The notes: generated by a model from the sequence alone, not told the origin. Positions 13,883 to 24,530 are shown, counted from the stretch's first letter. The stretch: 32,982 bases of DNA from CAYRVX01 sp964642165 (GCA_964642165.1 CAZXOC010000049.1:1-32982); one strand, 5' to 3'. Program-made: numbers and translations.

Positions 13883-16048
13883 ATGTACGCTGACTCCAAG
13901 CCAGCGCGGCAGCCCGTCCGTTCGTGGGCTCGCCGCAGATCCAGCGGCGCGATGGCGGCCCTCTCCGCGATCGCCCTTGTGGCTGCCGCGGCCGTCCCGC
14001 CGGCGCGGGCTGCGGAGGGCGACAAGCCGGGCAAGGCGACCGCCATGCCCGTGCCGGCGGCCCGCCCCGTCGCCCAAGCCGCGCCGGGCGAGCCCGAGGC
14101 CCCTGCCGCCGGCGCCCCCAAGGCCAAGCCGCCCACGACCAGGCCGATCGGGGCCAAGCCGCCCACGACCAGGCCCATCAAGGTCTCGCCGATCGCGCCC
14201 AAGCCCAAGCCCGCGCCGCGCGACGACGGGCCGAGCTACAAGATCGGCCGGTTCGAGCTGTCCTACGGGCGGGAGCATCCCGATCACCCACCCATCGACC
14301 CGTTCCTCCGGATCCCCATCGTGCTGGGCAAGACGGCGCACGGCTTCGTCGCGCCGGGCAAGGGCGTCGCGTCGCAGACGGTCCGGCTGGCGGACTTCCA
14401 GGGCGAGAAGGTGGAGGTCTTCTTCGCCAGCGCCATTCGCCGGATCAACGGGGAGATCGTCGCGGCGTTCCACCGGCAGGGGATCGTGGGCGTCTTCGTG
14501 GCCCCGCACAAGGAGGACATGAACGTCAGGACCGGCAAGGACCTGCGCAAGGCGGGCAACACGACGCTTCGGCTGGTGGTCTCCTCGGCCGTGGTCAGCG
14601 AGGTCCGAACGCTCGGGGGCGGCCAGCGCGTGGCCGTGGAGGACCGGATCAACCACCCCGTCCACGCCCGCGTCCGAAGGCACTCGCCGGTGGTGCCGGG
14701 CGGCCTGCTCAACAAGGCCAAGCTGGACGATTACCTTTCCTTGCTGAATCGGCATCCCGGCCGGCGTGTGGACGCGGCCGTCTCGGCCGGCAAGAAGACC
14801 GGCGAGGTGGCGGTGGATTACCTCGTTCAGGAGAACAGGCCCTGGCTGGCGTACGCCCAGACGTCCAACACGGGCACCGAGGCGACGAACAAGTGGCGGC
14901 ACCGCTTCGGGTTCATCCACAACCAGTTCACGGGCAACGACGACATCCTCTCGATCGACTACACGACGAGCTGCTTCGACGAGCCGGAGGCCCAGTCGTT
15001 CAGCGGCTCCTACGAGGCGCCCTTCCTCGACATGGACCGCCTGCGGTGGCGGCTGTTCGGCTCGTGGGCGAAGTTCGAGGCCGAGGTGGACTCCGGCCTC
15101 GGCTTCGGCGAGAACTTCACCGGCCACGAATGGCGATTCGGCGGCGAGATGATCGCCTACGCCTTCCAGCGCCGCCAGACGTTCCTCGACCTGCTCGCCG
15201 GGGCGTACTGGTGGCACGTCCTGGTCAGGAACGAGCTGCTTCAGCAGACCGGCGATGCGGACCTGTTCGTGCCGTACGTGGGCATGCGCCTGGAGCGGAT
15301 CACGGAGGTGGCCACGACGCTCGGCTCCGTGACGCTGGAGTGGAACTGCCCCGGCATCGCCGGCAGCGACGAGGACGACCTGGAACTCCTGGGTCGGACG
15401 CTGCCCGACCGCGATTTCGTGCTGCTGCGGTGGGACGTCCTCCAGTCGTTCTTCCTCGAGCCGCTGCTCGACCCGGAAGGCTGGCGCGACGTGGCCACGC
15501 CGGGCAGCTCCACGCTCGCCCACGAGCTGGCCTTCCAGTTCCGCGGCCAGTGCGCCATGAACCAGTACCGCATGATCCCACAGAACGAGCGGGTGGTCGG
15601 CGGCTTCTTCACCGTGCGGGGCTACCGCGAGTCCTCCGTGGCGGGCGATACCGGGATGATCTTCACGGCCGAGTACCGCCTGCACATCCCCCGCCTCCTG
15701 AAGCCGCTGTCGCTGCGGAGCGACGAGGAGCAGAAGGGCGTCCCCGGCACGCTGCCGCTGGTGGGCACGCCCTTCCGGTGGGTGCCGCAGACGGTGTTCG
15801 GCCGGCCGGACTGGGACCTGATCTTCCGCGCGTTTGTCGACGTCGGCCGCACGAGGATGGTGGACGCCCAGCCGTTCGAGGAGGACTCCACGCTGGTCGG
15901 CGCGGGCGTGGGGCTGGAACTCCAGTTCACGCGCCATTTCAACGTTCGGTGTGACATGGGTATTCCCTGCCGGCGTCTGGAGACGGATGCCCAGACGGTA
16001 GATCCCGGAGACGCGCGACTCCACTTCGTCGCCACGGTTCTGTGGTGA
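13883..16048 (+). CDS. two-partner secretion outer-membrane transporter (TpsB, ShlB/FhaC family)
   Basis: A 721-aa outer-membrane pore that translocates the exoprotein encoded next to it. After a long signal peptide (hydrophobic residues 24-40, PARA-A cleavage near 43) comes a Pro/Ala/Lys-rich linker with two direct copies of AKPPTTRPI (81-89 and 91-99). A POTRA-like region follows (IRRINGEIVAAFHRQGIVG...). Then comes the ShlB signature LLNRHPGRRVDAAVSAGKK, followed by a barrel of alternating strands. The Omp85-superfamily loop motif VRGY is at 578-581, and FVDVGRTRM near the C-terminus fits a late barrel strand. The protein ends in an aromatic residue (VLW), as barrels do. ATG 13883 has AGGGAG ~10 nt upstream; an open frame back to 13790 adds an unlikely N-terminus. 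It is 83 nt before the exoprotein gene. Confidence 0.9.
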   Translation: MYADSKPARQPVRSWARRRSSGAMAALSAIALVAAAAVPPARAAEGDKPGKATAMPVPAARPVAQAAPGEPEAPAAGAPKAKPPTTRPIGAKPPTTRPIKVSPIAPKPKPAPRDDGPSYKIGRFELSYGREHPDHPPIDPFLRIPIVLGKTAHGFVAPGKGVASQTVRLADFQGEKVEVFFASAIRRINGEIVAAFHRQGIVGVFVAPHKEDMNVRTGKDLRKAGNTTLRLVVSSAVVSEVRTLGGGQRVAVEDRINHPVHARVRRHSPVVPGGLLNKAKLDDYLSLLNRHPGRRVDAAVSAGKKTGEVAVDYLVQENRPWLAYAQTSNTGTEATNKWRHRFGFIHNQFTGNDDILSIDYTTSCFDEPEAQSFSGSYEAPFLDMDRLRWRLFGSWAKFEAEVDSGLGFGENFTGHEWRFGGEMIAYAFQRRQTFLDLLAGAYWWHVLVRNELLQQTGDADLFVPYVGMRLERITEVATTLGSVTLEWNCPGIAGSDEDDLELLGRTLPDRDFVLLRWDVLQSFFLEPLLDPEGWRDVATPGSSTLAHELAFQFRGQCAMNQYRMIPQNERVVGGFFTVRGYRESSVAGDTGMIFTAEYRLHIPRLLKPLSLRSDEEQKGVPGTLPLVGTPFRWVPQTVFGRPDWDLIFRAFVDVGRTRMVDAQPFEEDSTLVGAGVGLELQFTRHFNVRCDMGIPCRRLETDAQTVDPGDARLHFVATVLW

Positions 16049-16131
16049 GCGGCGGGTCGACGGGACCGGCAGAAGAAACAGGTGTACCTGCGAGGACAAG
16101 GGCCAAGCGGCCTCTGATGGGAGCACACGTC

Positions 16132-19100
16132 ATGAGGACGAGGCAGTGGACGAATCGGCGGTCGGTCGGGGCGAGCACATCGCGCCGGGTGCGGCGCGAG
16201 GGCGTACGCGTCGCGCTGGCCATTGCGCTGCTGGCGATGCTGCTGGCCCCCTGGGCGCACGCCGGCCCGCAAGGCGAGCACGTGGTCCGGGGCAACGTCC
16301 GGTTCGATCGCGCCGGGGCCACCACCACCATCCACGCCGGCAACCGTGCCATCATCAACTACGCCAGCTTCGACATCCAGGGGCATGAGACGGTGCGGTT
16401 CGTCCAGCCGAGCTCCACCAGCCGCGTGCTGAACCGGATCCGCAGCGCCACCCCGACGCAGATCGACGGCGCGCTCCAGGCCAACGGCATCGTCTACATC
16501 GTCAACCCGGCCGGGGTGATCTTCGGGCCCGGCTGCGTCGTGGACGTCGGCGGCATCTACGCCGCCGCCGCCAGCATCTCCAACGCCGACTTCCTCAACG
16601 GGCTCAATCAGTTCACCGACGCCGCCGGCGCCGTCGAGAACCGCGGCACGATCCGCGGCAGCGCCGTCCACCTCCTCGGGCGCCACGTCGCCAACCACGG
16701 GTCCATCATCGCCCCGCAAGGCCTGGTGACCATGGTCGCCGGGAAGGACGTGCTCCTGACGGAGATCGGCAGCCACGTCATGGTCAGGATCGAGGGCGAC
16801 GCGGATGCCGCCGGCGCCGCCCCCGCCCCGAGCGCCGAGAAGCCCGGCGTCGAGAACACCGGCACCGTCCAGGCCCCCGGCGGGCGCGTCCTGCTCGGCG
16901 CGGGCGACCTGTTCTCCATCGCCGCCAGGCATTCCGGCGCCATCGAGGCCCGGGACGTGACCGTCGAGGGCCAGGCCGGCACGACGGAGGTCTCCGGCAC
17001 GATCGATGCCTCCGGGCAGACCGGCGGGAAGGTCAAGGTCCTCGGCGAGACCGTCGCCCTGACGGGTGCGGACATCCAGGCGCCCGGCGGGGAGGTCCTC
17101 GTCGGCGGCGACGTCCGCGGGGCCAACCCCGAGGTCCGCAACGCCAGGCGGACCCTCGTGGACGGCGAGACGACGATCTCCGCCGAGGGCGGCAAGGTGG
17201 TCGTGTGGTCCGACGAGGTGACCGTCTTCGCCGGCGAGATCTACGCGCCGGAGGGGTTCGTCGAGGTCTCCAGCGCGGGATGGCTGGTCTTCCAGGGCAC
17301 GGTGACGGCCGAGACCGTCCTGCTCGACCCGACCACGATCACCGTCCAGTCCGCCAACCCCGACATCGACGACAACGGGACGACGGGCGATGACATCACG
17401 GCCCTGACCGACCTCGACAGCGCCACCCTCGACTACCCGGGCGCCGACAGCATCATCACGTCGGGGGCGGTCGACGGGCTGCTGACCGCCAGCAACACGC
17501 TGATCCTCGCCGCGACCACCGCCATCACCATCGACGACGCGATCACCGGCGGCGGCAACGCGAGCCTCACACTCGACGCGCCCACCGCGCACCTGAACGA
17601 CACGATTACGCTGGCCGGCACGGGCGTGCTGACCGGCGGGACGGGGACCACGACGGTGAACGTCGGCAGCGGCGGGGGCGTTCAGAACGGCCTGGACGTG
17701 GCCTCGTCCGCCTCGGGCGCGGTCACCGTCAACGTCGCCGCCGGGACGTACACCGAAGATCTCACCATCACGACGAACAACCTGGAGCTGGCGGGGGCCA
17801 GCGACGCCGACCCGGGCCAGACGGTCATCATCGGCGTGGGCAGCCAGAGCGGCTTCCCCGACGCGACCAGCTCGACGAACGTGGACCTGCAAGCCAACGG
17901 CGTGGAGATCCACGGCCTGACGTTCCGCAGCCCCCAGGCCGACGCCTCCACGCAGAGCTACTCCAGCGGCATGGTGCTGAAGGGCACGGACATCGAGATT
18001 CACCACAACGTCTTCGACATTCGCCAGATCAACAGCGGCACGTTCAACGGGGACACCAGCTCCGCCATCCAGACGTACTCCGGCGCGGTCGTCGGGAACC
18101 AGCCGGTAGACATCGACGGCCTGCACATCCACGACAACACCTTCCAGGGCACGCCCGCCAACGGCTACTACGGCGTCTACGTCAACCCGCAGGACCAGGC
18201 CATCGACTCGCTGAAGCCGGTGATCATCGAGGACAACACGTTCACCGGGACGATCTGGCGCGCGATCACGACCGAGCGCGACTACGTCACGATCCGCAAC
18301 AACTCGATCACGACGGGCACGAGCAACGCCGCGGGCGGCAACAGCGGCATCCGCGTCCTGCGGTGGGGCGCCCAGGACATCAACAACATCATCGTCAAGG
18401 ACAACCTGGTGACGGGCTCGGGGGGCGGCAAGGGCTTCGCCTTCGGGATCGGGCTCGGCTACGGCGCCGGCGGCGGGTCCTTGACCACCGTCTCGGTCAC
18501 CGAGAACCAGGTGAGCGGGGATCACGTCCTCGGCGTCGATGTCGGCGTCACGCTCAACAGCGTCACGATTGCCGACAACAGCTTCATCGGCGGGACGACC
18601 GCGTACTTCCGGAACACGACCGCCGCCACCGTCGATGCCCGCGGCAACTGGTGGGGCACCACCAGCGACGCGACCATCCAGACCCGCATCAGCAACACCG
18701 GCGGCGGGTCGGTGACCTACTCGCCGTGGCTCAACGCCGCCGGCAGCAGCACCACCGGGCCCTTCGACTACACGCCCGTGGACACCTACAACATCATCTC
18801 CGGCGGCAACCTCCAGACCGCCATCGGCTTCCTCGGCTCGGGCGACACGCTGGACGTGTCGGCCGGCGACTACAGCGCCCAGACCGTCAACCTGAACCTC
18901 GCCGCCACGCTCAACTTCGACGGCGACTCCCAGGTGGGACAGGTCACCACCGCCGCGGGCTCGGCCCTGTCCTCCGACGGCGCGCTGAACGTCCAGGGCA
19001 CGGCCAGCCTCGCCGGCGACGTGTCCACCAGCGGCACGCTCGACTTCGACCAGGCCGTCACCATCTCCGGCACGGTCCAGATGACCACCGGCGGCGGGCT

Positions 19101-22100
19101 GGCCAACTTCGACAACAACGTCAACGGCCTGAACAACAACGTCACGCTGAGCCTCGACACGACGGGCACGCCCGACGGGGACGTCACGCTCCAGGCCGTC
19201 GGCAACGCGCAGCCGCTGGGCGAGCTGGTGATCTCGGCCGGAACGGGCATCATCACCCTCAACGGCACCCAGATCTCGACCACCGCTGCCGGCACGGGCA
19301 GCGGCAATATCACGTTCGGCAGCTCGCTGGAGCTCACCGCGGACACCACGGTCAATACGGGCGGCGGCGACCTCGATTACTCCAGCACGCAGGTCTACAG
19401 CGACGGCGCCGATCAGTGGGACCTGACGGTCAACACCGGCGGCGGCAACGTCCTGCTGAGCAACTTCTCCGACCGCGACGAGACGGCCACGGACATCGGG
19501 AGCCACGTCAACAAGGTCACCCTCAACGCCGCCGGCGGGGACCTGACCTTCTCCGGCGGGGCGATCACGCTCGAGACCGACTTGACCCCCGAGGCGCCGG
19601 ACCTCGCCTTCAACGGCGGCGGCGCCGTGATCGTCGCCGGCGACCAGACGGTCAACACCAACGCCGACGACAGCGGCAACTCCGGCGCCGTCAACCTCGG
19701 CGCCGGGGCCGGGTACTCCAGCGGCGGCAACTTCAGCCTCGGCATCGACGCCTCCAGCGGCGACGCCACCGCCGGGACCGTCTCGCTGGGCGACATGAGC
19801 GACAACGCCACCGTGGACGACTTCCTCTCCGGCCTGACGATCACCGGCGGGACGCTCAACCTCAACGACGTCGAGACCACCGGGGGCCAGAGCTACACGG
19901 GCACGACCGTCAACGTCGCCAGCGCCTACCAGTCCGACGGGTCGCCCATCACCTTCAGCGGCGCCGTCGTGCTGGCGTCGTCCTCGACGATTGACACCGA
20001 GTCCGGCGGCGGCAACAACGCCGGAACGGTGGACCTCTCCAGTGCGACCGTTTCGGCCTCCGGGGGAGGGACCGACCTGGGCATCGACACCTCCACGCCG
20101 GACGCCTTCGACGGCGGGGGCGTGCAGTTGGGCACCTTCGACGCCTCCGGCGGGGCCGCCGTCAACAACCTCACGGTCACCACCACCAGCGGCACNNNNN
20201 NNNNNNNNNNNNNNNNNNNNNNNNNNNNNNNNNNNNNNNNNNNNNNNNNNNNNNNNNNNNNNNNNNNNNNNNNNNNNNNNNNNNNNNNNNNNNNNTCCGG
20301 CACGGAGCTCCTGCAGGTGACGGTCAGCAGCGGCATCGTCCGCTTCACGGGCGACGTGTACGCCGAGACGCAGGACTACACGGCGGCGGCCTCGGCGGAG
20401 GTCAGCGGCACGCCGACGCTGGACGCGACGGCGGGTGCGGGCGACATCGACTTCACCGGCACGAATATCGCGCGGACGGCCGCGGGCGACACGCTGACGC
20501 TGGCGAACCGGGCGGCGGACTCGATCCTGCTGGCCCAGGTGGGCGCCGCGGCGACGGAGCTGACGTCGCTGTCGGTGACGTCGGGCATCGTGTCGTTCGG
20601 CGGCGACGTGTACGCGGACGGGCAGAACTACGTAGGCGCGGCGTCGGCGACGGTGACGGCGCCGCGGATCTTCGACGCCGACGCGGGCGCGGGCGCCATC
20701 GACTTCACGGGCGTGGCGATCGGCCGGACGGCGGGGACGGACACGCTGACGTTCCGCGGGCAGGCAGGCGACGCCGTCATTCTGGGCCCGGTGGGAACGG
20801 GCGCGAGCCCGTTCCAGCAGGTGACGGTGGCGTCGGGCATCGCGACGTTCACGGACGACGTGTTCGCCGGCACGCAGACGTACAGCGCGGCGGCCTCGGC
20901 GGCGGTGGACGGCACGCCGACGCTGGACGCGACCAGCGGGGTCGGCAACATCGACTTCACCGGCACGAACATCGTGCGGACGAACGCGACCGACACGCTG
21001 ACGGTCCTGGCCCAGACCGGCGACACGGTCACGCTGGCGAACGTCGGCACGCTGGCGGCGCCGCTGGAGAGCCTGTCGGTCACGGGCGGCACGATCGCCC
21101 TCGGGGCCGTCGCCACCAGCCAGGGACAGACCTACAACGGCAACCCGACCCTCAACGCCAACCTGACCGTCACGACGGGCGGCGCGATCTCGGTGACCGG
21201 CAACACGACGCTGGGCGCCGCGGTCACCGTGGCCACGCCGGGCGCCGCCGCGACGGATGACATCACGTTCACCGGCACGATCGACGGGGCGCAGGTGCTG
21301 ACGATCAACGCCAACACCGACGCCGACAACACGGTGGCGGGCGACGTCGTGGTGACCGGCGCGATCGGCGGCACGGCGCCGCTGACCGGCCTGGGCGTCG
21401 ACAACGGCAACCCGGCGGCCGTCACCGTCAATACGCTGACCGTCGCGGCGGTGACGACCGACGGCGGGGTGATCGTCGTGGACGCGGGAGGCGACGTGAC
21501 CACGGGGGCCCTGAACTCCAGCGGGGCCGCCGGCACGGCGATCACCCCGGCCGGCGGGAACGCCGGGACCATCACGATCGTCTCGGCCAACGGCTCGCTC
21601 GACCTCCAGGGCAGCGTCCTGGCGGTGGGCGGTGCGGGCTTCGCCGGGGCCGGCGGGGCGGGAGGCAACGGCGCGGCCATCTCGCTGACGGCCACGGCCG
21701 GCCCGACGCTCACCGGCGACGTGACCGTTCAGGGCAACGTCAACGCCGGCGGCGGCAATGCGGGAGTCGGCTCCGCCCTCGCCGGCGGCAATGCCGGTCC
21801 CATCACCATCCAGGCGAACCCGAACGTGTTTGACAACCCCGGGGTCCCCGACGTGGACGTATGGCCGAGAGGGATCGTCACGTTCGGCGACGCGACGGCA
21901 GGTGTGTCGGTTCTGGCCGACGGCGGGGCGGGCGACGCCCCGGGCGTCAGCGGCACGGACGCGCAGATCAGCCTCAACCCGGCGGGCCGCGGAGCCGCGC
22001 TCACCGATATCCCGTCGGTCGCGACGGTGGCCGGCAACGTGGGCTCGGGCAACACGCTGACGATCAGCGGCAGCAACTTCGTGATGGGCGTTCGGGAGAA

Positions 22101-22316
22101 GATGACCTCCACCGGCCACCTGGCGATCACGGTGGATCCGGCGGCAGGCAACGCGACCATCGGCGACCTCAATGCGGTCAACAACCTGTCGGTCACCGGC
22201 GGGCTGGTCACGTTTCTCCTCCGCGGCCCGGGCGACGTCTACCGGCAGCCCGGCATGTTCATCACGGACAACGGCCTGGATTACGTGGCGAACACGATCA
22301 ACATCCCGGGCCCGAC
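16132..22316 (+). CDS. giant two-partner secretion exoprotein (TpsA, filamentous-haemagglutinin type), interrupted by gaps
   Basis: More than 2,060 codons are visible. The signal peptide (VRVALAIALLAMLLAPWAHA, residues 25-44) is followed by a TPS domain. Its landmarks are GNVRFDRAGATTTIHAG, NYASFDIQGHETVRF, VYIVNPAGVIFG (121-131, the NPNG-type motif) and VDVGGIYAAAASIS. Residues ~530-880 look like a parallel beta-helix with PbH1-like rungs (IDGLHIHDNTFQG, VIIEDNTFTG, VTIADNSFIGG), closed by a GNWWGTT motif. Ser/Thr/Gly/Asp/Asn-rich beta-repeats follow, including three tandem 84-residue copies (20308-21063). A 100-N gap (20196-20295) lies within this array and the gene runs into a second gap at 22317. 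Reading frame agrees across the first gap, but the true size is unknown. ATG 16132 is chosen because GGGAG lies 8 nt upstream; starts at 16117 or 16042 lack a site. Likely role: a secreted or surface-tethered adhesin or matrix protein. Confidence 0.9.
20196..20295. other. assembly gap (100 N) inside the exoprotein repeat array
   Basis: Exactly 100 N, the conventional placeholder for an unknown length. The flanks read as the start (NNLTVTTTSGT) and end (SGTE) of the 84-residue repeat, so the missing DNA probably holds roughly 200 bp plus a whole number of 252-bp units. Confidence 0.95.
20308..21063 (+). repeat. three tandem 252-bp (84-residue) repeats in the exoprotein
   Basis: Copies are at 20308-20559, 20560-20811 and 20812-21063; a degenerate fourth begins at 21064. 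Shared positions include an SGI turn at residues 8-10, DVYA/DVFA at 16-19, AASA at 27-30, a DATAGAGDIDFTG-type block at ~39-51, RT at 56-57 and DTLT at 61-64. All are exactly 84 residues with no indels, which suggests recent expansion or strong structural constraint. Confidence 0.9.
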
Positions 22317-22416
22317 NNNNNNNNNNNNNNNNNNNNNNNNNNNNNNNNNNNNNNNNNNNNNNNNNNNNNNNNNNNNNNNNNNNNNNNNNNNNNNNNNNNN
22401 NNNNNNNNNNNNNNNN
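22317..22416. other. assembly gap (100 N) near the exoprotein 3' end
   Basis: A second run of exactly 100 N. The frame changes across it as drawn (exoprotein codons begin at positions 1 mod 3, the downstream frame at 0 mod 3), so its real length is not 100 bp if both sides belong to one gene. Confidence 0.95.
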
Positions 22417-23198
22417 AGCCGCGGCCGGTTCCCCTGGCGACGGCGCTGGCCAGCGCCCTGCCGGATAAGGAAGTCGAGGTCACCGGCGGCACGGGGGTGG
22501 GGCAGGCCCAGAGAGAGGACCTCGTTCGGCACCTGGGCATCTTCATCAAGGACCCCACCGAGGAGGAACTGCTGGAGTGGCTCGGCGAGCCCCGGTTCTT
22601 CCAGGACCTGCCGCAGGTCGCGCACACGGTCTCCGGCGGCGACATGCCCGGCGGGCCCACGTCCGCCAGTCAGCACATGGTCACCATCGATCGCCTGCCG
22701 GGCGGCCTGGCCCGCCAGGCGCTGATGACGTACCGCGCGATCTACTGGCGACAGAAGGTCGACGCCCAGGGGCAGAAGGTCTGGGAAAGCCGCGCCGGCG
22801 AGATCCGCAACGTCCTGCGGAAGAGCATCGGCGCCTACAAGGCCAAGAGCAGCGGCGAGGAGTTCGACCCGGCCGCCTACGTCAAGTTCCTGGCCACAAC
22901 GCCCGACCAGAAGGACGCCTGGGAGCTCCTTCGGCGCCTGTCGGGCCTGTTCCGCCAGGTGGAGCTGCTGGGGCTCGGCCCGGTCGAGCTGAACATCTCC
23001 CACAGCGTGCTGGCGCGGTACATCCGCCCGGGCGACATTTCGCCGGAGGAGTTGATCGCGGCGATCCGGGCGGCGTCGCCGGGCGCCCCGCGACGCCCGT
23101 TGGCCCCGGAGGCGGAGCCCAAGGCGGAGGCGAAGGCTCCGCCGAAGGGCCAGCCCAAGCCCGTGCATGCGGCCCAGCCGACGCCGGAGGCGGGCTAG
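22417..23198 (+). CDS. 5'-truncated ORF, probably the C-terminal domain of the TpsA exoprotein
   Basis: About 260 codons read from the gap edge to TAG 23198, with no start in view. The composition differs from the beta-repeats: charged and helical, with IKDPTEEELLEWLGEP, IDRLPGGLARQALMTYRAIYW and LLRRLSGLFRQVELLGLGPVELNISHSVL-type segments. It ends in a Pro/Lys/Ala tail. I do not recognise a named domain. The order (same strand, directly after TpsA, stop before tssA) favours a non-helical C-terminal module of the exoprotein. The alternative is a separate gene whose start fell in the gap. It is only 54 nt before tssA, so transcription may continue from the TPS genes into the T6SS genes. Confidence 0.65.
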
Positions 23199-23252
23199 AG
23201 ACGGTCTGCCCGGGGACGCTGGCGAGCGAAGCAGTCGAAGGATGAAGCGGCC

Positions 23253-24317
23253 ATGGCAATGGACGTCGAAGCCCTGTTGGCGGAAGTCGATCCGGAATCG
23301 CCCTGCGGCGAGGACCTGACGTACGATCCCGAGTACCTGGAGCTGGAGCGCGTCGCCCAGGGCACGCCGGAGCATCAGGTCGGCAGCACCGTTGTCGAAG
23401 CGGAGGAGCCCGACTGGCGCGACGTTCGCGACAAGGCCGTCGCCCTGTTCGGGCGGACGAAGGACCTGCGGGTGGGGATGCAGGCGGCCTTGGCCTCGCT
23501 CCAGCTCGAGGGCGTCCCCGGGCTGCGCGACGGGCTGGCCCTGCTCCGCGGGCTCGTCGAGCGCTACTGGGAGCAGGTCTATCCCCAGTTGGATCCGGAA
23601 GACGACTACGATCCGCTGGAGCGGATGAACATCCTCTCGGCGCTGTCGCCGCCGGCGGAGGTCTACGCCGACCCGATGCAGTTTCGGCAGCGGGCTCGCG
23701 CCGCGGCGCTGTGCCGCTCCAAGCAGCTCGGCAGCTTCTCGCTTCGCGACCTCCTGGTGGCCCGCGGCGAGATGGCACCGGCCGATGCGGGGGAGAGCCC
23801 CCCGGAGTTGTCCGTCATCGAGGCCGCGTTCCAGGACACGGAGGTGGAGCACCTCCAGGAAGTAGCGACGGCCGCCCAGGAGGGCGCCGAACACCTGAAC
23901 ATTCTCGACTCGCTGATCACGCAGCGCGTCGGGGTGGGCAAGGCGCCGAACCTGGGGGAGCTTCGGGGCATTGCCGAGCAGATTGCTCTCTGCGTGAACG
24001 AGTTCCTCTCGCGGCGCGGCGCCGCCGTCGGGCCCGGGGCCGCGGAGGCCGCCCCCGGCGGGGCGGAGGCGGGCGCCGGTGCCGCCGGGCCGGCCATCTC
24101 CGGCGAGATCCGCTCGCCGCAGGACGTGATCCGTGTGCTGGACAAGGTGTGCGAGTACTACCAGCGCCAGGAGCCCTCCAGCCCGGTGCCCCTGCTGGTG
24201 AAGCGCGCCAAGCGACTGGTCCGCAAGAACTTCGTGGAGATCATCCAGGACCTGACGCCGGACTCCCTGCGGCAGATCGAGGTGATCGGCGGCCCCACGG
24301 AGGAGCCGCCCGGCTAG
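23253..24317 (+). CDS. tssA: type VI secretion baseplate/cap protein TssA
   Basis: A 354-aa TssA. The ImpA_N domain spans about residues 8-125, with PCGEDLTYDPEYLELER, EEPDWRDVRDKAVALF, LRDGLALLRGLVERYWEQVYP and DYDPLERMN. A variable Ala/Gly/Pro linker (~265-290) follows. The C-terminal block runs SPQDVIRVLDKVCEYYQRQ, EPSSPVPLLVKRAKRL, then FVEIIQDL. This C-terminus is that of the short TssA1 class of Pseudomonas H1-T6SS, a ring at the baseplate, rather than the longer sheath-capping classes. The start ATG 23253 has GAAGGA about 10 nt upstream. It is separated from tssB by a 435-bp regulatory region but lies on the same strand. Confidence 0.93.
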   Translation: MAMDVEALLAEVDPESPCGEDLTYDPEYLELERVAQGTPEHQVGSTVVEAEEPDWRDVRDKAVALFGRTKDLRVGMQAALASLQLEGVPGLRDGLALLRGLVERYWEQVYPQLDPEDDYDPLERMNILSALSPPAEVYADPMQFRQRARAAALCRSKQLGSFSLRDLLVARGEMAPADAGESPPELSVIEAAFQDTEVEHLQEVATAAQEGAEHLNILDSLITQRVGVGKAPNLGELRGIAEQIALCVNEFLSRRGAAVGPGAAEAAPGGAEAGAGAAGPAISGEIRSPQDVIRVLDKVCEYYQRQEPSSPVPLLVKRAKRLVRKNFVEIIQDLTPDSLRQIEVIGGPTEEPPG

Positions 24318-24381
24318 CCGTCGCGCCCCGCGCGGTTCGCGTGCCCTGGGAGCCGCAGGCAGCTGCGCGCCGGTGGCACCG

Positions 24382-24408
24382 GGCCGCTTCGCCGCGGGCG
24401 AAGAGGCC
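24382..24408 (+). terminator. GC-rich hairpin after tssA, possible terminator
   Basis: CTTCGCC (24387-24393), loop GCG, then GGCGAAG (24397-24403) pair perfectly. After one G-A mismatch, flanking GGCC arms extend the stem. No T-run follows, so intrinsic termination is uncertain; it could instead protect the tssA mRNA end. Confidence 0.35.
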
Positions 24409-24500
24409 GGGCTCACCGGGCGTGGGTGATGCGAAGTGGCTTGCACGGCGAAAGTTGCTTGCGCGCCGCCCGCCCGGCAGCGCACGAGATTTCATACAAG

Positions 24501-24530
24501 TTGACAGGGAGAAGCCACGATAACTAGAAT
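24501..24530 (+). promoter_or_regulatory. strong sigma70-type promoter of tssB-tssC-hcp
   Basis: A perfect TTGACA (24501-24506), an 18-nt spacer and TAGAAT (24525-24530, five of six consensus bases). Transcription would begin near 24537, giving a leader of about 215 nt before tssB. Confidence 0.7.

Noticed and set aside
15622..22119. A 2,165-codon minus-strand frame opposite the exoprotein
   Set aside because: It is an antisense shadow of the repetitive GC-rich tpsA gene and consists of low-complexity Gly/Val/Asp/Arg sequence. The plus strand has the signal peptide and TPS domain.
22417..23198. CdiA-like toxin C-terminus with a contact-dependent inhibition immunity gene
   Set aside because: No VENN-type motif is visible and no small immunity gene follows; the next gene is tssA.
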